Below, in pieces: positions 51,844-62,500 of a stretch of DNA of 64,000 nt. The stretch spans positions 62,001 through 126,000 of the forward strand of contig OMZX01000002.1 of the NCBI GenBank assembly GCA_900315665.1. The letters run 5' to 3'. This DNA comes from an uncultured Eubacteriales bacterium. Its GTDB lineage: Bacteria > Bacillota > Clostridia > Lachnospirales > Lachnospiraceae. The position numbers and the translations under genes were made by a program. The notes under the pieces were generated by a model. That model was given only the letters and a program-made list of their open reading frames with translations, was not told the origin of the DNA and did not search any database. Position 1 is the first letter of the stretch. The number at the start of each line of letters is the position of its first letter.

Positions 51844-52605
51844 TTAATCACCGAGATAAGCCTTGATGACGGCAGGATCATGCAGTACCTCCTGCGTTTC
51901 ACCCTGCTTAAGAACTTGCCCGAAATTAAGAACTGTAAGTCTATCGCAGATTCCTGAAACAAGCTTCATATCATGCTCAATGAGTAAAATAGTCATATCA
52001 AACTGGTCACGTACGAGACGAATCGTATCCATGAGCTCCTTTGTTTCCGAAGGATTCATGCCGGCAGCAGGCTCATCAAGAAGAAGGAGCTTCGGCTCCG
52101 TAGCCAATGCACGCGCAATTTCCAACTTTCTTTGCTGACCATATGGAAGATTGGAAGCCTTGTATTCACTAAAACCATCTAATCCGAAAACCTTTAAAAG
52201 ACGCATGGCTTCCTTATTCATGTCTGCTTCCATCTTCCTGAATTTAGGCGTACGGAAAATACCACCCGCTGTGGAATAGACATAGTGGTTATGAAGTCCG
52301 GCCTTAACATTATCAAGGACAGAAAGATTCGAAAAAAGCCGAATATTTTGGAACGTACGGGCGATTCCCTTTTTATTAATATCTATACAATGAAGTCCGG
52401 TAATATTTTCGCCATCGAGGATAATCTGTCCGTCTGTCGGTTTATACACACCGGTCAACAGATTAAAAATCGTCGTCTTGCCTGCGCCGTTTGGACCAAT
52501 CAGACCATAAAGTTCATTTTTTTCAATCTGAACATTGAAATTATCAACCGCACGAAGACCACCAAAGGAAATACCAAGACTCTGTACATCAAGAACCACA
52601 GCCAT
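51844..52605 (-). CDS. livG: Branched-chain amino acid ABC transporter ATPase LivG
   Basis: Second ATPase subunit of the LIV importer. The 253-residue protein has Walker A GPNGAGKTTIFNLL, the signature LPYGQQRKLEIARAL (a GQQRKLE variant typical for LivG) and Walker B LLLLDEPAAGM. GGAGG precedes the ATG, which overlaps the livM stop by one base (TAATG). Confidence 0.96.
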   Translation of the reverse strand: MAVVLDVQSLGISFGGLRAVDNFNVQIEKNELYGLIGPNGAGKTTIFNLLTGVYKPTDGQIILDGENITGLHCIDINKKGIARTFQNIRLFSNLSVLDNVKAGLHNHYVYSTAGGIFRTPKFRKMEADMNKEAMRLLKVFGLDGFSEYKASNLPYGQQRKLEIARALATEPKLLLLDEPAAGMNPSETKELMDTIRLVRDQFDMTILLIEHDMKLVSGICDRLTVLNFGQVLKQGETQEVLHDPAVIKAYLGD

Positions 52606-53687
52606 TATGCTTCCTCCTTTCCGTCTTCATCCGTCTTCCTCTTACGAAATACCTGGGTAAGCTTCTGCCGGTACTGAATAAATGCAGGTGCAGAGGTAAA
52701 TAGCATCATAAAGATGAGGACGATGGAATACATCAGCATACGATAGTTGTTGAGACTACGTAGAACCTCCGGAAGCAATGTGAGTATCACGGCTGAGATC
52801 ACAGAGCCTCTTATATTACCGATGCCACCCATAACGACAAATACCAGAATCATAATTGACTGGTTATAACCGAAGTTTTTTGGAAGTGCCTGCAGAGAGC
52901 TTAAATTATGTGCATAAAGCACACCTCCGACACCTGCAATGGCAGCTGAAATGGTAAAGGCAAGCAACTTATATTTAGTCACATCAAGGCCAATCGATTC
53001 CGCTGCAATCCGGTTATCACGGATTGCCATGATCGCCCGTCCTGTTCTTGAATGAATAAGATTTAACACAATAAAAAGTGTAAGTAGAAGCAGGACCACA
53101 CCAATCGTAAAGTTTGACATTTTCGGAGTTCCAGTAATGCCCTGTGCACCATTAATAATCGGTTTTACACCTTTTTCCAGTCCAAGGCTCAGAGAATCCT
53201 TAAGAGAAAAGTGAAGCCCGTTGCTATCAATGCCAAAATACAGGGCATTGATCAGGTTCTTTATGATCTCGCCAAATGCCAGGGTTACAATCGCAAGATA
53301 ATCACCCTTCAGCCGCAATACCGGGATACCGATTAAAAAGCCAAAAACAGCCGCCACACAAGCACCAATAAAAATCGCAATCAGAAAGCTTACGCCAGCC
53401 GGCATTTTGTCTTCCATCAGATTCGACCAAAGTGCAGAAGAAAATGCTCCAAGACACATGAAGCCAGCATGTCCAAGTGATAGCTCACCGGAGATACCAA
53501 CAACAAGATTCAGACTTACCGCCATAATAGAATAAGTACATAGCGGAACAAGGATGCCCTTCATGAGCGAACTGATATGACCTGATCTTACAAAAATCTC
53601 AACAATCAGATAAGCGAGGATAACCATCAGATACGTACAGGCATCACTCTGTAAAAAATTCTTTTTAGAAAGCTTATTTTTTCCCAT
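52605..53687 (-). CDS. livM: Branched-chain amino acid ABC transporter permease LivM
   Basis: Membrane permease subunit with about nine to ten helices. The 360-residue protein contains VVGISGELSLGHAGFMCLGAF and LRLKGDYLAIVTLAFGEI, two conserved blocks of the LivM family. It follows livH after six bases and has a weak ribosome binding site, suggesting coupling to livH translation. Confidence 0.95.
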   Translation of the reverse strand: MGKNKLSKKNFLQSDACTYLMVILAYLIVEIFVRSGHISSLMKGILVPLCTYSIMAVSLNLVVGISGELSLGHAGFMCLGAFSSALWSNLMEDKMPAGVSFLIAIFIGACVAAVFGFLIGIPVLRLKGDYLAIVTLAFGEIIKNLINALYFGIDSNGLHFSLKDSLSLGLEKGVKPIINGAQGITGTPKMSNFTIGVVLLLLTLFIVLNLIHSRTGRAIMAIRDNRIAAESIGLDVTKYKLLAFTISAAIAGVGGVLYAHNLSSLQALPKNFGYNQSIMILVFVVMGGIGNIRGSVISAVILTLLPEVLRSLNNYRMLMYSIVLIFMMLFTSAPAFIQYRQKLTQVFRKRKTDEDGKEEA

Positions 53688-53693
53688 ACCGTA

Positions 53694-54578
53694 TCACACT
53701 TTCTCCATAATCTTCTTTCCAAGAATACCTGTCGGCTTCACAAGAAGTACAATGATAAGAACAGAAAATACAATCGCATCGGAAAGCTTCGAGGATATAT
53801 ATGCCTTAGAAAGATTTTCGAGGATACCGAGGATGATGCCACCGATGAACGCACCCGGAATCGATCCAATCCCTCCAAGAACGGCTGCTACGAAGGCTTT
53901 GATACCGGGCATAGCGCCTGTTGTCGGCGTCAGTGTAGGATAGGCCGAACAAAGAAGAATTCCGCCGATGGCGGCAAGTGCAGAGCCAATAGCAAAGGTA
54001 AGAGAAATTGTACCATTTACATTGACACCCATCAATGTTGCGGCGCCCCTATCCTCGGAAACAGCAAGCATAGCCTGGCCGGCCTTCGTTTTATTGATGA
54101 ACGTAACCAAAACTTCAACGATAATGAAGCATACGATGATTGTAACGATCGTCGTCGCAGAAATCGTAAGCTGCCCTCCTGCAAGCTTCAAAGGTTCAAA
54201 TGGCACAAAAGTTGTAAAGCTCTTTGGATTTGCAGAAAAGATAAGCTGTGCAAGATTCTCCAGAAAATAAGAAACGCCGATGGCTGTGATCAGAACTGAC
54301 AGAGAATTTGCTGTTCGAAGCGGCTTATAAGCTACTCTTTCAATCAAAACACCAAGGAGTGTGCAGACGATAACTGCAATCAATGTCGCAACAGGAATCG
54401 GAAGTCCGGCCTGATTAAAGGCAAGAAAGGCTGCATAACCGCCCACCATCAGGATATCACCATGAGCAAAATTCAGCATCTTAGCGATACCGTAAACCAT
54501 GGTATATCCTAGTGCAATGATTGCATACACGGCGCCAAGACTGATGCCGCTCAGCAGATACGAGATAAAGCTCAACAT
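53694..54578 (-). CDS. livH: Branched-chain amino acid ABC transporter permease LivH
   Basis: Membrane permease subunit that pairs with LivM. The 294-residue protein has about eight helices and family segments such as GYTMVYGIAKMLNFAHGDI, LGGIGSIPGAFIGG and LLVKPTGILG. GAGAGGTG lies seven bases upstream of the ATG. It follows the livJ gene after a terminator-like attenuator. Confidence 0.95.
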   Translation of the reverse strand: MLSFISYLLSGISLGAVYAIIALGYTMVYGIAKMLNFAHGDILMVGGYAAFLAFNQAGLPIPVATLIAVIVCTLLGVLIERVAYKPLRTANSLSVLITAIGVSYFLENLAQLIFSANPKSFTTFVPFEPLKLAGGQLTISATTIVTIIVCFIIVEVLVTFINKTKAGQAMLAVSEDRGAATLMGVNVNGTISLTFAIGSALAAIGGILLCSAYPTLTPTTGAMPGIKAFVAAVLGGIGSIPGAFIGGIILGILENLSKAYISSKLSDAIVFSVLIIVLLVKPTGILGKKIMEKV

Positions 54579-54716
54579 TCTTTTACACCTCTCATGTTTC
54601 TTATTTCATGGAGCTAGTTCCAGAAGCTATCTTTTATTATAGCAAAAGAATTAAAATATTATGAAAATACTCTAACATTTAAAACTTTTAAAGAGAATAT
54701 AGCTTCTTTAAAAAAT

Positions 54717-54757
54717 CTTCTAGAAAAAGCAAAAGGGCTGCTCCATTGAAGCAACCC
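54717..54757 (-). terminator. Attenuator between livJ and livH
   Basis: On the minus strand GGGTTGCT pairs with AGCAGCCC (with one G-T pair) around a seven-base loop, followed by TTTTGCTTTTT. Partial termination here would make more binding protein than permease. The rest of the gap up to livH is AT-rich and holds no gene. Confidence 0.8.
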
Positions 54758-54796
54758 ATTTTGCTCTCATCAAATTTCAAGTTTACGGAATGTCAA

Positions 54797-56017
54797 TTAG
54801 TCAGCAGAAACGTACGCGCCATCCTTGATGACAACAGCCTTCGGCTCCTTATCAACATCACCAGTTTCATTCCAGGTCATGCCTACACCTGTAAGACCAT
54901 CATACTTAACAGATGACATAGCGCCCTCAAGCGCTGTACCAAGTTCGTCAACAGACATATCCGGTGTAGCATTAGCAGCTTCAACCGCAGCCTTTACAAT
55001 GTATGCTGCATCATAGGAATCTGCAGCAAACTGTACAGGAACTTCATTGTACTTATCCTTGTAAGCAGAAACGAACTTCACAGTAAGGTCATCGGTTGCA
55101 TCAGCAGCAAACGGTGTAAGAAGCATCGTACCCTCTGCAAGAGAAGCATCAAAGTTCTCAACATTCAGGATACCATCAAGTCCATCACAACCAAAGAAAA
55201 TTGGCTTGAAGCCCATGGTGTTAGCCTGTGTCAGAACAAGAGCGGCCTCGGTATAATAGAACGGAAGGAATACAAGCTCAGCGCCAGCATCCTGCATCTT
55301 CTGAAGCTGTGTGGAGAAGTCAGTCTTAGAATCAGCTGTAAACTGTTCGTCCGCTACGATTTCAAGTCCATAGTTTGCAGCATCTGCAACGAAAGAATCA
55401 TGAATACCGGAGGAATAAACATCCGATGAATCATAGATGATACCAATCTTCGTAGCAACCTTGTGCTCACCGATATACTGTGCAGACTTCGTGCCCTGTG
55501 CAGGATCGGAGAAGCAAACTCTATAGATGTTCTTCGGAACAGTACAATCAACAGCAGAGCCTGATGGCGTAATCGTGAAAAGGTTATCCTTCTCAGATTC
55601 AGCACCAACAGCGATAGTCGGCATCGAAGTGGTCGGTCCGATCATAATCTGCATGCCCCAGTCCTTTAAGGAGTTGTAAGCGTTGACTGCCTTTTCCTGG
55701 TCATGCTCATCATCTGCTTCCTTGTATTCAACCTGTGCACCATTGATACCACCGGCCGCATTGATCTCATCAAGTGCGATTTCAGCGCCACGCACAACGG
55801 CTGTACCATAAACAGCTGCACCACCGGTTAAAGGTCCCTGAAGACCAATCTTCCAGGTCGCACCGGAAGCGGAAGCAGCGCCTGCATCAGAGGCAGCAGC
55901 AGTTGTCTCTGCAGCAGCAGCGGCTGTCGTCGAAGCAGAACCGGATGAAGAAGATCCACAAGCTGCAAGTGATGCAACCATGGAAGCAGCAAGAACTGCA
56001 CTTAAAACTTTTTTCAT
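54797..56017 (-). CDS. livJ: Branched-chain amino acid ABC transporter substrate-binding lipoprotein
   Basis: Extracellular receptor that captures branched-chain amino acids for LivHMGF. The 406-residue precursor has a lipoprotein signal peptide (cleavage at SLAACG, Cys20), a Ser/Ala/Thr-rich linker of about 30 residues, and a type I periplasmic-binding domain starting with WKIGLQGPLTGGAAVYG. GAGGAGG precedes the ATG. The exact ligand cannot be fixed; the Leu/Ile/Val family as a whole fits. Confidence 0.92.
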   Translation of the reverse strand: MKKVLSAVLAASMVASLAACGSSSSGSASTTAAAAAETTAAASDAGAASASGATWKIGLQGPLTGGAAVYGTAVVRGAEIALDEINAAGGINGAQVEYKEADDEHDQEKAVNAYNSLKDWGMQIMIGPTTSMPTIAVGAESEKDNLFTITPSGSAVDCTVPKNIYRVCFSDPAQGTKSAQYIGEHKVATKIGIIYDSSDVYSSGIHDSFVADAANYGLEIVADEQFTADSKTDFSTQLQKMQDAGAELVFLPFYYTEAALVLTQANTMGFKPIFFGCDGLDGILNVENFDASLAEGTMLLTPFAADATDDLTVKFVSAYKDKYNEVPVQFAADSYDAAYIVKAAVEAANATPDMSVDELGTALEGAMSSVKYDGLTGVGMTWNETGDVDKEPKAVVIKDGAYVSAD

Positions 56018-56057
56018 AATGTACCTCCTCTTTCAGCCCACAATTGGACTTTTCAGT

Positions 56058-56087
56058 ATTATAAAGAATTAAAGTGAGGCTTGTCAA
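56058..56087 (-). promoter_or_regulatory. Strong promoter for the liv operon
   Basis: Perfect TTGACA (56087-56082) and perfect TATAAT (56063-56058) with an 18-base spacer. A leader of about 40 bases leads to livJ. No operator is recognisable. Confidence 0.88.
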
Positions 56088-56143
56088 CGCGATTTATAAG
56101 TTTGAAGCAAAGAAAACAGGGACTTCATAACTGAAAGTTATCA

Positions 56144-57151
56144 TCAATATAAAAAGTCCAGCTTCTGATTTTCCAGACGTCTGTCTCGTTCCATTAATGT
56201 CTTCACGGCATCTCTTGCAGACATATCCTCGAAGAGAACCTGGTTCATCGTCTCTATGATCGGCATAGACACATCATACTTTTTTGCAAGCTGAAGACCG
56301 GATTTCGCAGCATACACGCCTTCAACCACCTGTCCGATCTCCTGCATGACTTCTCTATAGCTTTTGCCTTGTCCGATCAGGATACCGGCTCTTCGATTTC
56401 TGGAATGCATAGAAGCGCAGGTTACGACAAGATCGCCAATTCCGCTTAACCCTGCAAAGGTTTCCTGCCGGCAGCCCATTTTGACGCCTAGCCGCGTAAT
56501 TTCGGCGATGCCTCTCGTAATAAGCGCTGCCTTCGTGTTGTCACCATAACCAATTCCGTCAGCCATACCTGCCGCAAGCGCCATGACGTTTTTTAGAGCC
56601 GCGCCTACTTCAATTCCTCTCATATCAGGATTTATATAGACCCGGAAGCAATCACACATAAAGATATCCTGGATAAATTCTGCTGTTTTTCTACTATGAG
56701 CTCCTGCCACAATGGTGGTCGGAATAAAACGAGAAACCTCTTCTGCGTGCGATGGCCCTGACAGAACGCCTACATCTGCCTGCGGGAGTACTTCTTCGAT
56801 GATATCCGTCATTGTCAACAGACTATCCTCTTCTATTCCTTTAGCGCAGGATACGATGACCTGATTCTGGCGGATAAAAGGCTTCATGCGTTCTGCTGTT
56901 GCCCGAATATAGATGGATGGCACCGCCAGCACGATGAGATCCTTATCTTTGAGTGCTTCTTCCAGCTTTGCTGTGCCGCATAAGCTGTCTGGAATGACAG
57001 CGCCAGGAAGATTTTTATGCCTTTTTTCCTTAAGAATTTCATCTATCTCTGATTGCAATCTGGAATATAATGTTACATCATGTCCATTATGTGAAAGAAT
57101 AATGCTTAACGCGGTTCCCCATGTTCCGGAACCAATCACGGATGCTTTCAT
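56144..57151 (-). CDS. gpsA: Glycerol-3-phosphate dehydrogenase [NAD(P)+]
   Basis: Reduces dihydroxyacetone phosphate to sn-glycerol-3-phosphate for phospholipid synthesis. The 335-residue protein has the N-terminal Rossmann motif GSGTWGTALSIIL, VLSGPSHAEEV, the catalytic lysine region ALKNVMALAAGMADG and a C-terminal domain. It is the last gene of der-plsY-gpsA and supplies the substrate of the acyltransferase encoded just upstream. Confidence 0.97.
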   Translation of the reverse strand: MKASVIGSGTWGTALSIILSHNGHDVTLYSRLQSEIDEILKEKRHKNLPGAVIPDSLCGTAKLEEALKDKDLIVLAVPSIYIRATAERMKPFIRQNQVIVSCAKGIEEDSLLTMTDIIEEVLPQADVGVLSGPSHAEEVSRFIPTTIVAGAHSRKTAEFIQDIFMCDCFRVYINPDMRGIEVGAALKNVMALAAGMADGIGYGDNTKAALITRGIAEITRLGVKMGCRQETFAGLSGIGDLVVTCASMHSRNRRAGILIGQGKSYREVMQEIGQVVEGVYAAKSGLQLAKKYDVSMPIIETMNQVLFEDMSARDAVKTLMERDRRLENQKLDFLY

Positions 57152-57255
57152 TTACCATGTCTCCCGTTATTTTAATAATAATCAAACAAACAGCATACGT
57201 ACAGAATTCTTCCCTCTGATGGTCATCTTCTAAAACGTATGCTGAAATATTTGAT

Positions 57256-57918
57256 TCATTTTTTAAAATGGAACTTTGATTCTGTGCCGGCACGAAGTCT
57301 CTTAATATTACTTCGATGCTGCCATACTGCAAGGGCACTGATCAGAAATACGATCAGTACGCAATAAGGATAAGCTGCCTTTGTAAACATTAGGAGATCA
57401 AAATATCCTAAAACCGCTGTCAGAATAAAAAACATCGTTACAGCAGAAATCGATCCCACACTGACATAGCCTGAACGCCAGGAAACAAGTAAAAATAAAG
57501 CAAAAAGGACGATAGCAAGCCGCCAGTCAAAAGCGATAGCCAAAGCACCCGTACAGGCGATCCCCTTTCCGCCATGAAGTCCCGGAATCACAGGGAAATC
57601 ATGTCCGACAATAGCCCCCGCGCCTGTGACAAGTGTAAGCATTGTCGTTTGGTCCATCGTGACAGGTTTCCATAGGAGTGACATAAAAAAAATCGGAACA
57701 ATCGTTTTTGCGATATCGAGAAGCAGTACTGTGGCACCTGCTCTTTTTCCGAGTGTCCGCGATATATTCGTACTGCCGGGATTGCCGGAGCCTACCTTGT
57801 AAATATTAACGCCCTGCGATTTAGCATAGAGATAGCCGTTTGGAATCATTCCGAAGCAGTATCCTGCAATAACGCAAACGAGAAATTCTCGTATGGACAT
57901 CATGATTTCATTTCCCAT
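57256..57918 (-). CDS. plsY: Acyl-phosphate:glycerol-3-phosphate acyltransferase PlsY
   Basis: Membrane enzyme transferring an acyl group from acyl phosphate to glycerol-3-phosphate, giving lysophosphatidic acid. The 220-residue protein has about five to seven membrane segments and the three PlsY motifs (GSGNPGSTN, HDFPVIPGLHGGKGIA region, and a C-terminal loop). The start (57918 or the ATG at 57903 or 57900) is uncertain because the nearby ribosome binding sites are weak. The 104 bases to gpsA hold no convincing gene. Confidence 0.95.
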   Translation of the reverse strand: MGNEIMMSIREFLVCVIAGYCFGMIPNGYLYAKSQGVNIYKVGSGNPGSTNISRTLGKRAGATVLLLDIAKTIVPIFFMSLLWKPVTMDQTTMLTLVTGAGAIVGHDFPVIPGLHGGKGIACTGALAIAFDWRLAIVLFALFLLVSWRSGYVSVGSISAVTMFFILTAVLGYFDLLMFTKAAYPYCVLIVFLISALAVWQHRSNIKRLRAGTESKFHFKK

Positions 57919-57933
57919 AATCCGTCAAAGGAC

Positions 57934-59277
57934 TTAATCGTCCTCTTCACCCTTTCCTGGTTTTCTTTCACGAATGATAAATTTTAATGGTGTGCCCTCG
58001 AAGCCGAATGAAGCCCGAATCTGGTTTTCAATATATCTTGTGTAGGAAAAATGCATAAGATTCTGATCATTCACAAAAATGACAAAGGTAGGCGGTTCAA
58101 CACTTGTCTCCGTCATATAGAAAAGCTTCAGTCGTTTTCCCTTATCAGACGGTGGCTGTTTCATCGCGACAGCCTTCATCATGATGTCATTGAGAACACC
58201 TGTCCGCACACGTAAGGTTTGATTTTCGTGAATCCTGTCTACCAGCTCAAAGATTTTCTGCAGTCTCTGCCCTGTTTCTGCGGAAATAAATAAAAACGTG
58301 GCATATGGCATATAGGAGAAGGAAGTTTTAAGCTTTTCCTGAAATTCCTTCATCGTCTGATCCGTCTTATCTGGTACCGCGTCCCATTTATTAACTGCGA
58401 TGATCACACCTTTACCGGATTCATGTGCAATGCCGGCAATCCTCGCATCTCCTTCTGTCACACCCTGCGTTGCATCGATCAGAACCAGGCAAATATCTGC
58501 ACGATCAACCGCAGCCACGGTTCGAATGACGGAATATCTCTCGATGTCATCTTCTACCTTTCCCTTGCGCCGGAGGCCTGCTGTATCGATAAATGTATAG
58601 GACTTTCCATCATGAATGATTTCAGTATCGATCGCATCCCGCGTCGTACCAGCAATATCAGAAACGATAACACGATTCTGCCCTAGCAGCTTGTTGACAA
58701 CAGAGCTTTTTCCGACATTCGGTTTGCCGATCAATGCAATGCGGATAGTATCCTTTTCTTCTTCCTCTACAGCTTCGAGTGGGAAATGTTTGACAACTTC
58801 ATCCAGAAGATCACCAATTCCGAGTTGGTTCGCAGACGAAACGCCGAAAGGATCTCCCAAACCAAGATTATAAAATTCGTAGACATCATTACCGAATTTC
58901 TTAAAGCTGTCCACCTTATTGACGCAAAGAACGACTGGCTTATGGCTTCGGCGAAGCATGTCCGCTACCTCATAATCCGCATCAACAAGTCCTGTCCTTA
59001 CATCCGTCACAAAAATGATCACATCAGCAGTGTCAATCGCAAGCTGTGCCTGATTCCGCATCTGTTTCAGGATGATATCCTGTGAATCCGGTTCGATACC
59101 GCCAGTATCAACAAGTGTGAATTTGTAGTTTAACCATTCGGCATCCGCATAGATTCTGTCTCTTGTAACGCCAGGCGTATCTTCAACAATCGAAATCTGC
59201 TTTCCTGCAATACAATTAAATAAGGTCGACTTTCCGACGTTTGGTCTACCGACGACCGCAACAATGACTTTACGCAT
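57934..59277 (-). CDS. der: Ribosome biogenesis GTPase Der (EngA)
   Basis: Double GTPase needed for 50S assembly. The 447-residue protein has two G domains, with GRPNVGKSTLF near residue 10 and GKPNVGKSSVV near residue 185, each followed by DTxG and NKxD, and a C-terminal KH-like domain. GGAG precedes the ATG closely. It opens the der-plsY-gpsA operon found in many Firmicutes. Confidence 0.98.
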   Translation of the reverse strand: MRKVIVAVVGRPNVGKSTLFNCIAGKQISIVEDTPGVTRDRIYADAEWLNYKFTLVDTGGIEPDSQDIILKQMRNQAQLAIDTADVIIFVTDVRTGLVDADYEVADMLRRSHKPVVLCVNKVDSFKKFGNDVYEFYNLGLGDPFGVSSANQLGIGDLLDEVVKHFPLEAVEEEEKDTIRIALIGKPNVGKSSVVNKLLGQNRVIVSDIAGTTRDAIDTEIIHDGKSYTFIDTAGLRRKGKVEDDIERYSVIRTVAAVDRADICLVLIDATQGVTEGDARIAGIAHESGKGVIIAVNKWDAVPDKTDQTMKEFQEKLKTSFSYMPYATFLFISAETGQRLQKIFELVDRIHENQTLRVRTGVLNDIMMKAVAMKQPPSDKGKRLKLFYMTETSVEPPTFVIFVNDQNLMHFSYTRYIENQIRASFGFEGTPLKFIIRERKPGKGEEDD

Positions 59278-59312
59278 ATATACTCCATTTCAACGCTAAC
59301 ATAAATCACTTT

Positions 59313-59341
59313 ATTCTAGCATGAAGACAGAATGAAATCAA
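59313..59341 (-). promoter_or_regulatory. Promoter for der-plsY-gpsA
   Basis: TTGATT (59341-59336), 17-base spacer, TAGAAT (59318-59313) with TGC extended -10. The about 100 bases between it and the nifJ terminator are AT-rich with no gene visible. Confidence 0.65.
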
Positions 59342-59445
59342 ATCCGCCGGGACTCTATTTCCTATGAATTATCGTAGGTTCAATATTTCTTTTGAATCAG
59401 CTATAAATAGTAACTTTCTTGGAAGTAAATGCATTATCTTTTTAA

Positions 59446-59480
59446 CAAAAAGGCGGATCCACTTTCGTGGATCCGCCTTA
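59446..59480 (-). terminator. Terminator after nifJ
   Basis: GGCGGATCCAC pairs perfectly with GTGGATCCGCC across a four-base loop; followed on the minus strand by a T-run. A very stable stem. Confidence 0.95.
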
Positions 59481-59501
59481 GATTGTTCATACCAAGACGA
59501 A

Positions 59502-62500
59502 TTATGCGTTGTAGAGATCAATCAGCTTCTTCAGATGATCGTATCTAGCCTTCGACTCAGCCTGGTTCTTCTCGTCAAGAGCCTTTGCTCTCTCCGGATT
59601 CTTAAGTCCAAGTGAAAGGTAACGAACCTCACCCTTCAGGAAGTCCTGATAGCCTGTGAAATCCGGCTCCTTGGAATCAAGGGTGAACTTCTTGTCGCCG
59701 CCAGCCGGGTTGAACCGGAAGTTGTTCCAGTAGCCAGTTGTCAGAGCAAGCTTCTCCTCAGTCATAGCCTTAGCCATGCCCTTCTTGATACCATGGTTGA
59801 TACAAGGAGCATAAGCGATGATGAGTGAAGGTCCCGGATAAGCCTCAGCCTCTGCAATAGCCTTAACAGTCTGCTGCATATCACCGCCCATATCTACATG
59901 TGCTACATATACATAGCCATAAGACATTGCGATGCCCGGAAGATCCTTCTTACCAGTGTCCTTGCCGCCTGCTGCAAACTGTGCTACAGCACCGGTCGGC
60001 GTAGACTTCGAGGACTGTCCACCTGTGTTGGAGTAAACCTCTGTATCGAAGACCATAACGTTGATATCCTTGCCGGAAGCAAGAACATGATCGAGGCCAC
60101 CGAAGCCGATATCATAAGCCCAACCATCACCACCGAAGATCCACTGGCTCTTCTTAGCAAGGAAGTCCTTGTTCTTAAGAAGATCTACAGCGAGCTCGTC
60201 AGTCTTTCCTTCGAGAGCCTTAACCAGCTTTTCGGTAGCAGCACCATTGGTAGCGCCAACACCGAAGGTATCGAGCCATTCCTGTGCAGCATCCTTAACG
60301 GAAGCATCTTTCTCCATGAGCTCGGTAACTTCTCTCTTCAGTCTGTCACGGATTGCATTCTGTGCAAGAAGCATACCATAACCAAACTCAGCATTATCCT
60401 CAAACAGAGAGTTATCCCATGCAGGTCCCTGACCCTTAGCATTTACTGTGTAAGGAGTTGACGGTGAAGAGTTGCCCCAAATGGATGAGCAGCCTGTAGC
60501 ATTGGCAATGTACATTCTGTCACCGAAGAGCTGTGTGATGAGCTTAGCATATGGTGTCTCACCACAGCCAGGACATGCGCCTGAGAACTCAAGAAGCGGC
60601 TTCTTGAACTGAGAGCCCTTAACGGTTGTCTCCTTGAACTTAGCAACAACTTCTTCCTTCTCCGGAAGCTTTACTGCATAGTCAAAGAACTTCTGTCTGT
60701 CAAGCTCCTCTGCGATCGGCTTCATCGTAAGTGCCTTCTCACCCTTCATGCCAGGGCAGACATTTGCGCAGGAGCCGCAACCGGTACAGTCAAGTACAGA
60801 TACCTTGATGCCGAACTTGTAGCCTGTAAGACCATTGAGCGGCTTAAATGCATCGCCCTCCGGAGCCTTAGCAGCTTCATCATCCGTGTATGCGAAGGTT
60901 CTGATCGCAGCGTGCGGACATACATAAGAACAGAAACCGCATTCGATACACTTATCAGCATCCCACTGCGGAACATTAACAGCGATACCACGCTTCTCAT
61001 ATGCAGCTGTGCCGGACGGTGTTGTACCATCAACATACGGCTTGAATGCAGATACCGGAAGAGAATTACCTTCCTGAGCGGATACGAAATTCTGGATGTT
61101 GTTGACGAAATCAAGAACGTCCTTCGTGCCTTCTGTCTTATCCTTGAACTCAAGGCCTTCATCAGCACAGTTCGTCCACTCAGCCGGGATATCGATCTTC
61201 TCGAAAGCATTAGCGCCGGCATCAATAGCTGCCCAGTTCTTCTTTACGACATCCTCGCCCTTACGGCCATAGGTCTTCTGTGCAGCATCCTTCATGAGCT
61301 TGTTAGCTTCTTCCTTCGGGATGATGCCTGTCAGTGTGAAGAAGGCGGACTGAAGGATCGTGTTGATTCTTGTCGGGCCCATGCCTGTCTCAATACCAAT
61401 CTTTACACCATTGATGATGTAGAAGTTAATCTTGTGATCAGCCATGTATTTCTTAACCTGGCCAGGAAGATGATCTGCAACCTCGTCCTTTGTCCATACG
61501 CAGTTAAGAAGGAACGTACCACCGTCAACGAGCTCCTGTACCATGTTGAACTTCGTAAGATATGCCGGATTATGGCAGGCAACGAAGTTTGCTCTGTGGA
61601 TGAGGTAGGTTGACTTGATCGGCTTCTTACCGAAACGAAGGTGAGACATCGTAACACCGCCGGACTTCTTCGAATCATAATCGAAATAAGCCTGTGCATA
61701 CATGTCTGTGTTATCACCGATGATCTTAATGGAGTTCTTATTAGCACCTACGGTACCATCAGCGCCAAGACCCCAGAACTTACAGTTGATCGTGCCTTCC
61801 GGAGTTGTAACAAGCGGAGCGCCCACCTTAAGAGACAGGTGCGTTACATCATCATCGATACCGATTGTGAATCTCTTCTTATCTTCGTTCTCAAATACAG
61901 CAACGATCTGTGCCGGTGTCGTATCCTTCGAACCAAGGCCATAACGGCCGGAAAGAATCTTTACATCCTTGAACTCAGAACCTGCAAGTGCAGCTACGAC
62001 ATCAAGGTAAAGCGGCTCGCCAACAGAGCCCGGCTCCTTCGTTCTATCAAGTACAGAAATGGTCTTAACAGTCTTCGGGAGAGCCTTAAGAAGAGCTTCC
62101 TTGGAGAACGGTCTGTAAAGTCTAACCTTTACAACACCGACCTTAGCGCCCTTTGTCTTTACGAGATAATCGATGGTCTCTTCGATGGTATCGTTAACAG
62201 AACCCATAGCAATGATCACATGCTCGGCATCTTCAGCACCATAGTAGTTGAAAAGCTTATAGTCCGTACCAATCTTAGCATTGATCTTATCCATGTAATC
62301 CTGAACGATGGCAGGAAGTGCATCATAATAAGGGTTGGAAGCCTCACGTGCCTGGAAGAAGATATCCGGGTTCTGTGCGGAGCCTCTCTCAACCGGGTGA
62401 TTCGGATTCAGTGCATGCTTTCTGAACGCATCAACTGCATCCCAGTCAACGAGGTCACGAAGATCCTCATAATCCCACTGCTCGATCTTCTGAATCTCAT

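Noticed and set aside
57087..57338. Minus-strand open frame between plsY and gpsA
   Set aside because: It overlaps both neighbours in other frames, has no convincing ribosome binding site and no recognisable features.
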